Assembly: GCA_000564995.1 (NCBI GenBank) | Contig: JDFH01000014.1 | Coordinates: 62,001-126,000, forward strand | Source of the DNA: Atopobium sp. ICM42b | Lineage (GTDB): Bacteria > Actinomycetota > Coriobacteriia > Coriobacteriales > Atopobiaceae | Direction of reading: 5' to 3' | DNA: 64,000 bases | Shown: piece after piece, positions 7,291-15,154 of the stretch | Layout of the letters: the number at the start of each line of letters is the position of its first letter | Numbering within the stretch: position 1 is the first letter of the stretch | Translations under genes and position numbers: made by a program | The notes under the pieces: model-generated | Told to the model about the DNA's origin: nothing | Database searches by the model: none | Seen by the model: the letters and a program-made list of their open reading frames with translations, nothing else

Positions 7291-8626
7291 TTACCCTCTG
7301 TTTAATCAGTTCTTGGTCAAGTGGAGCTGAGGCATCTCTTACGCCACAGCAGGTGAGAAAGTGATGAGATCGTTTGAGCTGTATTCCCAGCCGTTTCAGA
7401 TCATCAAAGGTGAGGCGAGACCGTCTTCTTGCAGCAATAATTCTTCGTGCGCCGGTGGGGCCAATACCGGGCACTCGTAAAAGTATTTCTAGTGGAGCAT
7501 CCATAATCTCTACAGGAAATTGATTAAGATGTGCCAGCGCCCATCCAAGCTTTGGATCAATTTCTAAATCAAGCCAAGGTGCTTCCGGAGAAACTAGCTC
7601 ATCAGGAGAAAACGCATAGTAGCGCATAAGCCAATCAGCCTGGTAAAGACGGTGTTCTCTACGCAGGGGAACAGGAGTGTCCAACTCTGGAAGACGATGG
7701 TCTTCTATAACAGGAATATAGGCAGAGAAGAATACTCGTTTCAATTCAAATTGTTGATAAAGCGCTTGCGATAAGTGCAATATTTGATTGTCTGATTCTG
7801 GAGAAGCTCCAATGATAATTTGCGTTGATTGTCCAGCGGGCGAGAAGGACCTCTTGCCTGAAGATACCCTTGATGAGCGCATAAAGGTATTCTTCAAGCA
7901 GTTTGAACGAAGAGCTAAACCTTCTTTTATGATCTGCTTCTGAGTAGGAATAACAATGCCCTTAGATTTGCCAGCAGACTTCACAATGCCCTTTGATGCA
8001 TTTTTAGCTTCAAGCAATTGCCTTTCTTCAGAGACACGTAGGCGGTGAATGAAAGACATGGGTTTAGTAACCGTTTCTGCGTTTTTGTGAGGACAAAGTT
8101 TAGTAAGTGAGGTTGAGCTAGGTAATTCCAGATTGACAGAGAGTCTATCTGCTAAGCGGCCAATGGCATCAATAAGATCTGGATCTGTTCCGGGAATTAC
8201 TTTTGCATGAACATAGCCGTTAAAGAGCAACTCATTCCTAAGGTAGGAGAGACATTCAATCATGAGTTCTGTGGTGTGGTCTGGCGATCCTATAACACCT
8301 GAGGAAAGAAAGAGCCCCTCTATGTAATTTCTTTTATAGAAATCTACGGTAAGCTCTGCTAATTCCTGTGGTGTAAAGGTAGCCCGCTTGGTTTGTGCAG
8401 AAGATCTATTGACGCAGTAAGCACAGTCATAACAACAAGCATTAGAAAGTAAAACTTTTAGCAGCGTAATACAGCGACCATCAGGGGTAAATGAGTGGCA
8501 ACAGCCGGCCGCTGAGGCCATTCCTACCTTTCCTGCCTGCGGATCTCTGTCTACACCAGAAGAAGTGCACGCCGCGTCAAATTTGGCTGCATCTGCAAGT
8601 ATGGCGAGTTTATCAAGAGTATCCAT
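7217..8626 (-). CDS. Putative DNA modification/repair radical SAM protein (TIGR03916-type)
   Basis: A 469-residue radical SAM enzyme. The [4Fe-4S] motif CCYDCAYC (C-x3-C-x2-C) lies near residues 64-71, following CCHSFTPDGRCITLLKVLLSNA. Near the C-terminus a helix-hairpin-helix-like segment, ILLRVPGIGPTGARRIIAARR, suggests nucleic acid binding. Members of this family are almost always encoded next to a DUF4130 protein, as here (74-base overlap), which implies a two-protein function in DNA or nucleoside chemistry. No substrate has been established, to my knowledge. The gene is transcribed divergently from the CCA-adding enzyme. Confidence 0.87.
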   Translation of the reverse strand: MDTLDKLAILADAAKFDAACTSSGVDRDPQAGKVGMASAAGCCHSFTPDGRCITLLKVLLSNACCYDCAYCVNRSSAQTKRATFTPQELAELTVDFYKRNYIEGLFLSSGVIGSPDHTTELMIECLSYLRNELLFNGYVHAKVIPGTDPDLIDAIGRLADRLSVNLELPSSTSLTKLCPHKNAETVTKPMSFIHRLRVSEERQLLEAKNASKGIVKSAGKSKGIVIPTQKQIIKEGLALRSNCLKNTFMRSSRVSSGKRSFSPAGQSTQIIIGASPESDNQILHLSQALYQQFELKRVFFSAYIPVIEDHRLPELDTPVPLRREHRLYQADWLMRYYAFSPDELVSPEAPWLDLEIDPKLGWALAHLNQFPVEIMDAPLEILLRVPGIGPTGARRIIAARRRSRLTFDDLKRLGIQLKRSHHFLTCCGVRDASAPLDQELIKQRVIADAKASSYNKTRRRIESSQLRLF

Positions 8627-8750
8627 GGCAGCAACTTTCTACTTGAAAATAGAACGCCTGTTCGTATACTTAGACTATCACGAATGGAGAAGAAGTAAAG
8701 AAAAATCTAGAACAAACGTTTGTCATTTTAAAACCGCAGGAAGGATGTGA

Positions 8751-10229
8751 ATGACGTGTGAAGGATGTATACTTTTCCCATCAGCAACTGCGGAAGGAAT
8801 GGCTATGAGCATACAGAAAAACAGCTCTTCACCATGCCTTTCTCGCCCCGTGAATTTACAAGTTCCCACGTATGCCTTGCGTGCATTAGAAGTTCTTGAA
8901 GATGCCGGATTTGAGGCGTGGATTGTGGGTGGCTGGGTGCGAGACGCCCTACGCGGCTCATTTGCCCATGATATTGACATCACAACATCGGCAACGTGGC
9001 AGCAGAGCAAAGCGGCTTTTGAGGCTGCAGACATTCCTGTGCATGAAACAGGTATTGCATATGGAACCGTTACTGCTGTTGTCGAAAAGCACCCTATTGA
9101 GGTCACAACGTATCGCTGTGACGGAGAATATCTTGATGGTCGTCGTCCTGATTCTGTGCAGTTTGTCTCTCGTATAGAGGAAGATCTTGCTCGTAGAGAC
9201 TTCACTATTAATGCAATGGCATATCACCCAAAGAGGGGATTGCTTGATCTTTATGGCGGTCAAGAAGATTTATCTGCAAGTGTAATTTGCGCTGTTGGGG
9301 AGCCTAAGGTTCGCTTTACAGAGGACGCTCTTCGCATGCTGCGTGCCTTGCGGTTTGCATGCAGGCTCTCGTTTTCAATTGAGGAGAAGACACATCAGGC
9401 ACTTACTGAGTGTGCGCCGCTACTCTCTCAGGTTGCATCTGAGCGCATTGGCTCGGAAGTGGCTCAAATTGTTGAGGCTGGTCATATTGCCCATGCTATC
9501 AAGCTGGGATTTCCTGTTTTAGCGGTAGCAATTCCAGAGCTCTTACCACTTCAAAACTTTGATCAAAGAAGTCCGTATCATGCTTATGACGTGCTGGAGC
9601 ATACAGCTCGAGTCTGCTCTGCAACAGAAGCCTTTACTGCAGGTACTGCAACACCTGCGCTTAGGTGGGCGGCGCTTCTACATGATATTTCAAAGCCAGA
9701 AATGTTTAGCGTTGACGCAGACGGTAGAGGCCATTTTTATGGTCATCCAGAAAAAGGTGCAATCGTAGCAAAAGCCTTGCTTAAACGCTTGGCTTTATCG
9801 CAGCATTTGAGTAATGAAGTTTGTGCTCTTGTAGCATTGCATGACTATGACGTGGATGTTACAACGGCGTCGCTTAGGCATATGGTTGCCCTGTTAGCCG
9901 AGGCGAGTAAATCGGACGGCATTGCTCTTGCGTATGACCTCTTGACGTTAAAGCAGGCAGATGCTCTGGCAAAGGCAAATCCTTATCGTAGCTATGCGGT
10001 AACGCTTGAGGCTATGAGGACCCTTCTCTTACATGAGGCAAAACGGGGAATTGCTCAGCGTCCACAAGAGTTGTGCGTTTCGGGCGCAGAAATTATGGAA
10101 GTGCTTTCTCTTCAGCCAGGACCTGCTGTCGGTGTGTGCCAACGTAAGCTCTTTGAGCTTTATTTAGCAGGTCAAGTGGAGAATAGGAAAGAAGATCTTC
10201 TCGCCATTCTTGCTCAGGGTAATTGGTAA
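8751..10229 (+). CDS. cca: CCA tRNA nucleotidyltransferase
   Basis: Adds or repairs the 3' CCA of tRNA without a template. The class II nucleotidyltransferase head carries the ribose/NTP motif WIVGGWVRDALRG and the catalytic carboxylates in HDIDITT, followed by RDFTINAMAY (motif C region) and EDALRMLRALRFACRLSF. A C-terminal HD-type domain has RWAALLHDISKP and HPEKGA. As drawn the protein has 492 residues. ATG 8751 has GGAAGG 6 bases upstream. ATG 8805 (MSIQKNSSS) is equally plausible, with GGAAGGA at good spacing and a -10-like TATACT between the two, which would give 474 residues. The domain content is typical of a bifunctional-length actinobacterial enzyme. Confidence 0.93.
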   Translation: MTCEGCILFPSATAEGMAMSIQKNSSSPCLSRPVNLQVPTYALRALEVLEDAGFEAWIVGGWVRDALRGSFAHDIDITTSATWQQSKAAFEAADIPVHETGIAYGTVTAVVEKHPIEVTTYRCDGEYLDGRRPDSVQFVSRIEEDLARRDFTINAMAYHPKRGLLDLYGGQEDLSASVICAVGEPKVRFTEDALRMLRALRFACRLSFSIEEKTHQALTECAPLLSQVASERIGSEVAQIVEAGHIAHAIKLGFPVLAVAIPELLPLQNFDQRSPYHAYDVLEHTARVCSATEAFTAGTATPALRWAALLHDISKPEMFSVDADGRGHFYGHPEKGAIVAKALLKRLALSQHLSNEVCALVALHDYDVDVTTASLRHMVALLAEASKSDGIALAYDLLTLKQADALAKANPYRSYAVTLEAMRTLLLHEAKRGIAQRPQELCVSGAEIMEVLSLQPGPAVGVCQRKLFELYLAGQVENRKEDLLAILAQGNW

Positions 10230-10302
10230 AAATAATAAAGAGTGCCAGATTTAATCAATAAAAAAGTAAGGCCTTTGTATTTTTATAGGTTCGGTAAAAC
10301 GG

Positions 10303-10349
10303 TATAGTAGGCATAAAAAATTATCAGAGAGGCGTCATTTTATATGACG
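10303..10349 (+). promoter_or_regulatory. Candidate tetR promoter (-10) with an inverted-repeat operator
   Basis: TATAGT at 10303-10308 resembles the -10 seen upstream of several genes here; the -35 is poor. Just downstream is a 17-bp inverted repeat, CGTCAT (10333-10338) / ATGACG (10344-10349), with a 5-base centre. Size and position, between the promoter and the start codon of a TetR gene, suit an autoregulatory operator. Binding has not been shown. Confidence 0.45.
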
Positions 10350-10372
10350 GATAGTGTCGTATGGGGGAGTTC

Positions 10373-11086
10373 ATGGGCGAGAAGCGCGATTATATTACGT
10401 TAGAAGTCATACATCACAATGCTTATGAACAGCAGCCTACAGAAGAACCCGAGACTCCAGCGCCTCCTATTTCTCATATTCGTGCCGAAGCTCGTACTAA
10501 GAAAAGCGCAGCTACACGCAAGCGTATTATGCACGAGACAACCAAGCTCATGCTTGCTCGTGGAAATACCAATTTCAAAATGAGTGAGATTTCTGATAGA
10601 GCTCGTCTTTCAAAAGGTGCGCTGTATTACTACTTTTCCGATAGAGAGGCCCTTTTGCAGGCAATCTTTGACGAGAGTGTTGATGAGCTTGCAAAAGATA
10701 TTGCGCATACCATTGGTAATAAGCCCGCCTCAAAAGAGACGCTTCATGCAATCATCGCTCAACTTGCTGCTCATATTCTGCCTGACTCACCTTTGGTTTT
10801 GGCTTTAATTAACAAGCTTGCAAGCTCTGAGCAGGCACTTATTACCAACATTGAGGGACCGCTTTCTCGCGTGGTTGTTCTCCTTGCTAATCAGCTTGAG
10901 ATGGGAAAATTGCAAGGCTTTATTCGTCAGGGTGTTGATTCAAGACTTGCTGCCTGTTCTATTACGGGTGCATTGGTTCTCTCGGCCATTGGTCTGATGG
11001 GAGAGCGCCACGGTGCAGAGGGCTCTGACGAACTTGCACAGAATCTGCTAGATATGACACTTGCTGGTATTGGAATAGACGAGTAA
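10373..11086 (+). CDS. TetR/AcrR family transcriptional regulator
   Basis: A 237-residue TetR-type repressor. A charged ~40-residue N-terminal extension precedes the DNA-binding domain, which runs from KSAATRKRIMHETTKLMLARGNTNF through the helix-turn-helix MSEISDRARLSKGALYYYFSDREALLQAIF (recognition helix KGALYYYF). The remainder is a helical ligand/dimer domain with no recognisable ligand signature. ATG 10373 is preferred because GGGGGAG immediately precedes it; an in-frame ATG at 10361 lies upstream of that site. The gene stands alone between cca and metK with its own terminator, so its targets cannot be read from context. A palindrome in its own leader suggests autoregulation. Confidence 0.88.
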   Translation: MGEKRDYITLEVIHHNAYEQQPTEEPETPAPPISHIRAEARTKKSAATRKRIMHETTKLMLARGNTNFKMSEISDRARLSKGALYYYFSDREALLQAIFDESVDELAKDIAHTIGNKPASKETLHAIIAQLAAHILPDSPLVLALINKLASSEQALITNIEGPLSRVVVLLANQLEMGKLQGFIRQGVDSRLAACSITGALVLSAIGLMGERHGAEGSDELAQNLLDMTLAGIGIDE

Positions 11087-11128
11087 TCATACGAGTTTTT
11101 GCATAATGCCAGTTTAACTATGCAATTT

Positions 11129-11157
11129 AAAGAGCGCCCTTGTGGTGCTCTTTTTAC
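11129..11157 (+). terminator. Intrinsic terminator after the tetR gene
   Basis: AAAGAGC (11129-11135) pairs with GCTCTTT (11147-11153), extended inward by G-U and two C-G pairs, and is followed by TT and an A/T-rich stretch. Confidence 0.8.
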
Positions 11158-11275
11158 AATTTTCTTGACTGATCCTGCTCAAAAGTGTCTTTGGTGGGTA
11201 TAGTAAGAGTGGTTGCGCGTAGAAGAACGCAAATATTCTGCATACGCAGAGAAGCCATGCGTGAAAGGACAGTTC

Positions 11276-12538
11276 ATGGCACACAAAAACTATTTGTTTA
11301 CCTCAGAAAGTGTTACTGAGGGACACCCAGACAAGGTTTGTGATCAGATTTCTGACGCAATTCTTGATGCAATCCTGGCAAAAGAGGCGGAGCTTGAAGA
11401 GCGTGGATACGTTTCTCCAAGTGGTGTTCCAGCTTGCTTGGATAACGTTCGTTGTGCATGTGAGACCTTTGCTACTACAGGAACTATTGTGGTAGCTGGA
11501 GAGATTCGCACTCAATCCTACGTTGATGTCCAGGAGATTGTTCGTAATACCCTCAGAAATATTGGCTACGACCGCGCTAAGTATGGTTTTGACTGCGAGA
11601 CCTGCGGCGTTTTGAGCCTCATTCACGAACAAAGCCCCGATATTGCTCAGGGCGTTGATCAGTCTTTTGATACGCAGGCAGGACGTACTACCGATCCACT
11701 TGATCTTATCGGCGCAGGCGATCAGGGCATGATGTTTGGCTTTGCTTCTGATGAGACCGATGTCCTTATGCCAATGCCCGCTTACCTGGCTCAGCGTCTG
11801 GCTCAGCGCCTTTCAGAGGTGCGTAAGTCTGGCGAGGTTGAGTACTTGCGTCCAGATGGCAAAACTCAGGTTACCGTTCGTTATGAGGACGAGAAACCCG
11901 TTGAGGTCACCGCTATTGTTGTTTCCACGCAGCATGCTCCAGAGATTGAAGACATGTCCGTCATCAAGCAGGACATGATCGACCACGTTATTGCACCTGT
12001 TATGGGTGAGGTCAACATTGCTTGGGATAACGCAGACATTTACGTTAATCCAACTGGCCGTTTTGTTGTTGGTGGACCTATGGGAGACACAGGGCTTACC
12101 GGTAGAAAGATTATTGTGGACACCTACGGCGGTATGGGTCGTCATGGTGGTGGTGCTTTCTCCGGAAAGGACTGCACTAAGGTTGACCGTTCAGCAGCAT
12201 ATGCAGCTCGTTGGGTTGCAAAGAACGTGGTAGCAGCTGGTCTTGCCAAGAAATGCGAAGTTCAGCTTGCCTATGCTATTGGTGTTTCTCATCCACTGTC
12301 TATCATGGTTGATACCTTTGGCACTGGCATCGTTGACGATGCTGTTATTGAGCAGGCTATCGAGAAGGTCTTTGATCTTCGTCCTGGTGCCATTATTAGA
12401 GACCTTAAGCTGCGCCGTCCTATCTTCTCTAAGACAGCAGCATACGGACACTTTGGCCGCAAAGACCCAGACTTCACATGGGAAGCAACTGATCGTGTTC
12501 AGGAGCTTAAGGACGCAGTTTCTGCACTTCAGGCATAA
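11276..12538 (+). CDS. metK: S-adenosylmethionine synthetase
   Basis: Makes SAM from methionine and ATP, a homotetrameric cytosolic enzyme of about 420 residues. The N-terminus [24 protein letters not shown] carries the ATP/methionine-loop signature. [12 protein letters not shown] is the conserved GAGDQG motif, and [31 protein letters not shown] is the P-loop-like region. All key residues are present. The open frame reaches TTG 11213, but ATG 11276 (MAHKNYLF) has GAAAGGAC upstream and matches the family's start, so it is chosen. A TATAGT at 11199-11204 may be its -10 box; no convincing -35 and no SAM riboswitch is visible upstream. Confidence 0.97.
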   Translation: MAHKNYLFTSESVTEGHPDKVCDQISDAILDAILAKEAELEERGYVSPSGVPACLDNVRCACETFATTGTIVVAGEIRTQSYVDVQEIVRNTLRNIGYDRAKYGFDCETCGVLSLIHEQSPDIAQGVDQSFDTQAGRTTDPLDLIGAGDQGMMFGFASDETDVLMPMPAYLAQRLAQRLSEVRKSGEVEYLRPDGKTQVTVRYEDEKPVEVTAIVVSTQHAPEIEDMSVIKQDMIDHVIAPVMGEVNIAWDNADIYVNPTGRFVVGGPMGDTGLTGRKIIVDTYGGMGRHGGGAFSGKDCTKVDRSAAYAARWVAKNVVAAGLAKKCEVQLAYAIGVSHPLSIMVDTFGTGIVDDAVIEQAIEKVFDLRPGAIIRDLKLRRPIFSKTAAYGHFGRKDPDFTWEATDRVQELKDAVSALQA

Positions 12539-12543
12539 CGTTC

Positions 12544-14712
12544 TTACAAGGTAATCTTGTACAACCTCATAGAACCTTCTTCCAGCACCACCTCAAAACC
12601 TGGGGTGGTGTCTGTTATTTGCGTGATACCTCTGAAGGTTCCAGGTTTGTAGGTACTGGTAACAGCGTTGGAGTAATCAACAACGTTGTTCAGAATAAGG
12701 ACGTATTGTACGTTAAGGTCGCGTACCGTCTGAAGCACTTCAGGGTCGCTGGCAATGCGATTAAGGCGTTTACGAAGAATTGCACTCGCAGGACGTTCTG
12801 AAGCGTCATAGCCGTTAGGAAAACGCCAGAGCACATGTAAGTCGTTAGTGCCATACGCCCAGAGACTGCCATCTTGAGGTAGGTTTGCAATAACAGCACC
12901 TGCAGGAACGGTAAGCTCCACGCGACGTAAAAACTCCAATTCTTCCGATGTCAAAATGTAGTGATCACCATAGGCCTTCTCGGAAGCCTGTTTAAAGGCA
13001 GTAACGGCAGGAATTGGCTCTTCCGATTTAAGGTTTGGCATAGGAACCACATAGTTGAGCACAACCACACACGCAATAACTGCGCCAGCAATCAGAGGTT
13101 TAGCCCAAACAGTACAAAAGACGCAGGTCTGAGCTTTGGTCTGAGTCTGAATTTGGTGCTGAGTAGCTTTTTCTCGCCAAGAGGCAAACGTTTCCAGAGC
13201 AGCCCCGGCAAGGGTGGCCAGGCCAAGCGCTGCTAGCGGAATTGCCATAATGACGCAGCTTGCTGCAATGCGGAATGGATCGGTATACCAAAATCCCGAG
13301 AGATATCCCTTGAGTGGAACGTCAAACGTAATAATAAAAATGCAGAGTATAGACAGGTACATAAAGGCAGATACCATCCATCGAGCCTGCTTGTGCTTAA
13401 ACGTCCATACAGCACCTACAAGCACGCAGATTGAAAGTATCGGTTGTGGAGAAACAAGCTCTCCACCTGCGTACGACTGTCCAATAAAGTCCATGCCAAA
13501 GGCGTGCAGAATAGCATCTTGCAGGCTAGAGTAGGCGCTCCACCAGAAATTGAGAGCCACGCCTCGCACAATCAAAACGTAGTAGAAAACAGACCAAATA
13601 ACCAGCGCAAAGATAAAGAATACGTATGCCAGCGTGACAGGCTTGATTTGTTTTCCAAAGAGAACAACTCTGCGTTTTGATTCTCCAATGCGCGCAAAAC
13701 TCCAAGGCAAAAGCACAACAATTGACGAGAAAATCGTGGAAGGATGCAAGATAAAGAGGGTAATCAAGCCAAGAACAAATATAACAATAAGCCAGATAAG
13801 GTCGTGTTTTGGTGTTTTTGAGCGAGTCATCTGCATAAAAATCCACCAAATAGAAGGCATTACACAGAAAGCTACGGTGTTAGGAAAGATTGGTCCATAG
13901 ATGAGAAGCGACCAAGGGAAAACAAAAAATGCTAGGCAAACAAAAGCTCCACTGATAAGCGCAATGCGATGTTTAGGAAGAACTTTTGCAATAACCGAGC
14001 AGATTGAGAGCGGAAAGATAATTGCTGCACTGACAAAGTTGAGTGCATTACCTGCAATAGGAACGGTTGTAGAAACAAGCTGCGTTGTTAGTGCAACAAT
14101 GATGTTCCAGCCTGAAGGATAAAATCCTGAAGAGCCCGGTTCCCAAGGTGTAATTGAAGCTTCTACGGTGCTGTAGAAGTCATAGTGAATTGATGAGTAC
14201 TTTTGAGACTCAATCATTGCCTGCGTGACATCTAAGTGATGCACAATGTCCCAGCCCTGAACAAAGGAGCTGGCAGAGGGCAGGGTTGGTAAGAAGAGAA
14301 ACCCTACGGTAAGAAGACCAATTACAACGTACAGAAGAGGCATCCAGAAAGGGAGTTCTTCGCAGATAAATGCTGGTACAGGGCTAGTTGATTGCTTGCC
14401 AGTGCGTATTGCTTCGGATTTGAGGAGTTTCTCGCTCCTGAAATCCTCTTTGTGTTTGGGTGCAACATAATAAACGTAGCCATTGACTAGAACTGCGATA
14501 AGCAGCGGGACAAGAACCATGACAGCCAAGGGGATGGGGATGTTCAGTGCGCTAAAGATTTCTCCCTCAATAAAATAGAGTGCGCAGCTTACCAAAGGAG
14601 CACTAACAAGTGCCCAGGGCTTTGGCATGCCGGAAGCATGCAACAAAATGACGCCCGGTACGTAAAGCAGGGCAATAATGACAACTACACTTTGGAAGAA
14701 CTCAAGCCACAT
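12544..14712 (-). CDS. Large polytopic membrane protein (DUF6541-like)
   Basis: A 722-residue protein with many hydrophobic helices; I estimate 13-15 segments between residues 1 and 540, including WLEFFQSVVVIIALLYVPGVILL and VMVLVPLLIAVLVNGYVYYV. A soluble C-terminal domain follows (about 570-722) with SLWAYGTNDLHVLWRFPNG. Segment layout and the C-terminal region resemble the DUF6541 family, common in Coriobacteriia and other Actinobacteria and distantly like GT-C glycosyltransferases or O-antigen-type membrane enzymes. A role in lipid-linked sugar transfer is inference only. It ends 5 bases from the metK stop (convergent) and is preceded by a short intergenic region. Confidence 0.75.
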   Translation of the reverse strand: MWLEFFQSVVVIIALLYVPGVILLHASGMPKPWALVSAPLVSCALYFIEGEIFSALNIPIPLAVMVLVPLLIAVLVNGYVYYVAPKHKEDFRSEKLLKSEAIRTGKQSTSPVPAFICEELPFWMPLLYVVIGLLTVGFLFLPTLPSASSFVQGWDIVHHLDVTQAMIESQKYSSIHYDFYSTVEASITPWEPGSSGFYPSGWNIIVALTTQLVSTTVPIAGNALNFVSAAIIFPLSICSVIAKVLPKHRIALISGAFVCLAFFVFPWSLLIYGPIFPNTVAFCVMPSIWWIFMQMTRSKTPKHDLIWLIVIFVLGLITLFILHPSTIFSSIVVLLPWSFARIGESKRRVVLFGKQIKPVTLAYVFFIFALVIWSVFYYVLIVRGVALNFWWSAYSSLQDAILHAFGMDFIGQSYAGGELVSPQPILSICVLVGAVWTFKHKQARWMVSAFMYLSILCIFIITFDVPLKGYLSGFWYTDPFRIAASCVIMAIPLAALGLATLAGAALETFASWREKATQHQIQTQTKAQTCVFCTVWAKPLIAGAVIACVVVLNYVVPMPNLKSEEPIPAVTAFKQASEKAYGDHYILTSEELEFLRRVELTVPAGAVIANLPQDGSLWAYGTNDLHVLWRFPNGYDASERPASAILRKRLNRIASDPEVLQTVRDLNVQYVLILNNVVDYSNAVTSTYKPGTFRGITQITDTTPGFEVVLEEGSMRLYKITL

Positions 14713-14833
14713 CCTGATCCAATCAAGGTGTTAGTAAAAATTCTTATACTTCTGGGTCACACGACTGGGCGTGACAGTTATTTCAAACAGACTGGTCTAT
14801 TTTACGATAGAAGCAAAAGTGGTGTTGAGATAA

Positions 14834-14860
14834 ACAAAAAGGACTTCCGAAGAAGTCCTT
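14834..14860 (-). terminator. Terminator of the tRNA-Gln/tRNA-Glu unit
   Basis: Read on the minus strand, AAGGACTTC-TTCG-GAAGTCCTT closes a perfect 9-bp stem on a stable UUCG tetraloop, followed by TTTTTG. It starts 7 bases after the tRNA-Glu CCA end. Confidence 0.92.
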
Positions 14861-14867
14861 GAACATT

Positions 14868-14944
14868 TGGTAGCCCGTACCAGATTCGAACTGGTGATCT
14901 CCGCCTTGAGAGGGCGGCGTCCTGAACCGCTAGACGAACGGGCC
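14868..14944 (-). tRNA. tRNA-Glu(CTC)
   Basis: Cloverleaf on the minus strand. Acceptor GGCCCGT pairs with ACGGGCT (G1-U72), with A73 and an encoded CCA. The anticodon stem CCGCC/GGCGG closes the loop CTCTCAA, giving anticodon CTC (Glu, GAG codon). The T arm has GTTCGAATC. It is preceded by tRNA-Gln 19 bases upstream. Confidence 0.95.
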
Positions 14945-14963
14945 ATGTATGACTGGGAGGACA

Positions 14964-15037
14964 TGGCTGGGATAGAGAGAGTCGAACTCCCGTTGACGGA
15001 ACCAGAATCCGCTGTCCTACCACTAGACGATATCCCA
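14964..15037 (-). tRNA. tRNA-Gln(CTG)
   Basis: Cloverleaf on the minus strand. Acceptor TGGGATA pairs with TATCCCA, followed by G73 and an encoded CCA. The anticodon loop TTCTGGT inside the GCGGA/TCCGT stem gives anticodon CTG (Gln, CAG codon). The T arm has GTTCGACTC. It is first in the tRNA pair, downstream of a well-formed promoter. Confidence 0.95.
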
Positions 15038-15070
15038 AGATGTCATCCGTGCGCATCAGCGCGAGAAATA

Positions 15071-15099
15071 ACTATAAAGGAGACTCGTCAGAGATGCAA
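15071..15099 (-). promoter_or_regulatory. Promoter of the tRNA-Gln/tRNA-Glu unit
   Basis: On the minus strand TTGCAT (15099-15094) is followed after exactly 17 bases by TATAGT (15076-15071). The expected transcript start is just upstream of tRNA-Gln. TATAGT recurs as the -10 of several other units in this window. Confidence 0.75.
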
Positions 15100-15154
15100 G
15101 CAATAATTTCAAGAAATTCTGTTTGCAGCAAAAAATATTATACAAAACGCATCT

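Noticed and set aside
11087..11275. SAM riboswitch upstream of metK
   Set aside because: No SAM-I, SAM-II or SMK core sequence is visible; the region holds only a terminator for the tetR gene and a possible -10.
13444..13900. Plus-strand frames opposite the DUF6541 membrane protein
   Set aside because: The minus-strand protein has consistent transmembrane structure throughout; the plus-strand frames are short, overlapping and without ribosome sites.
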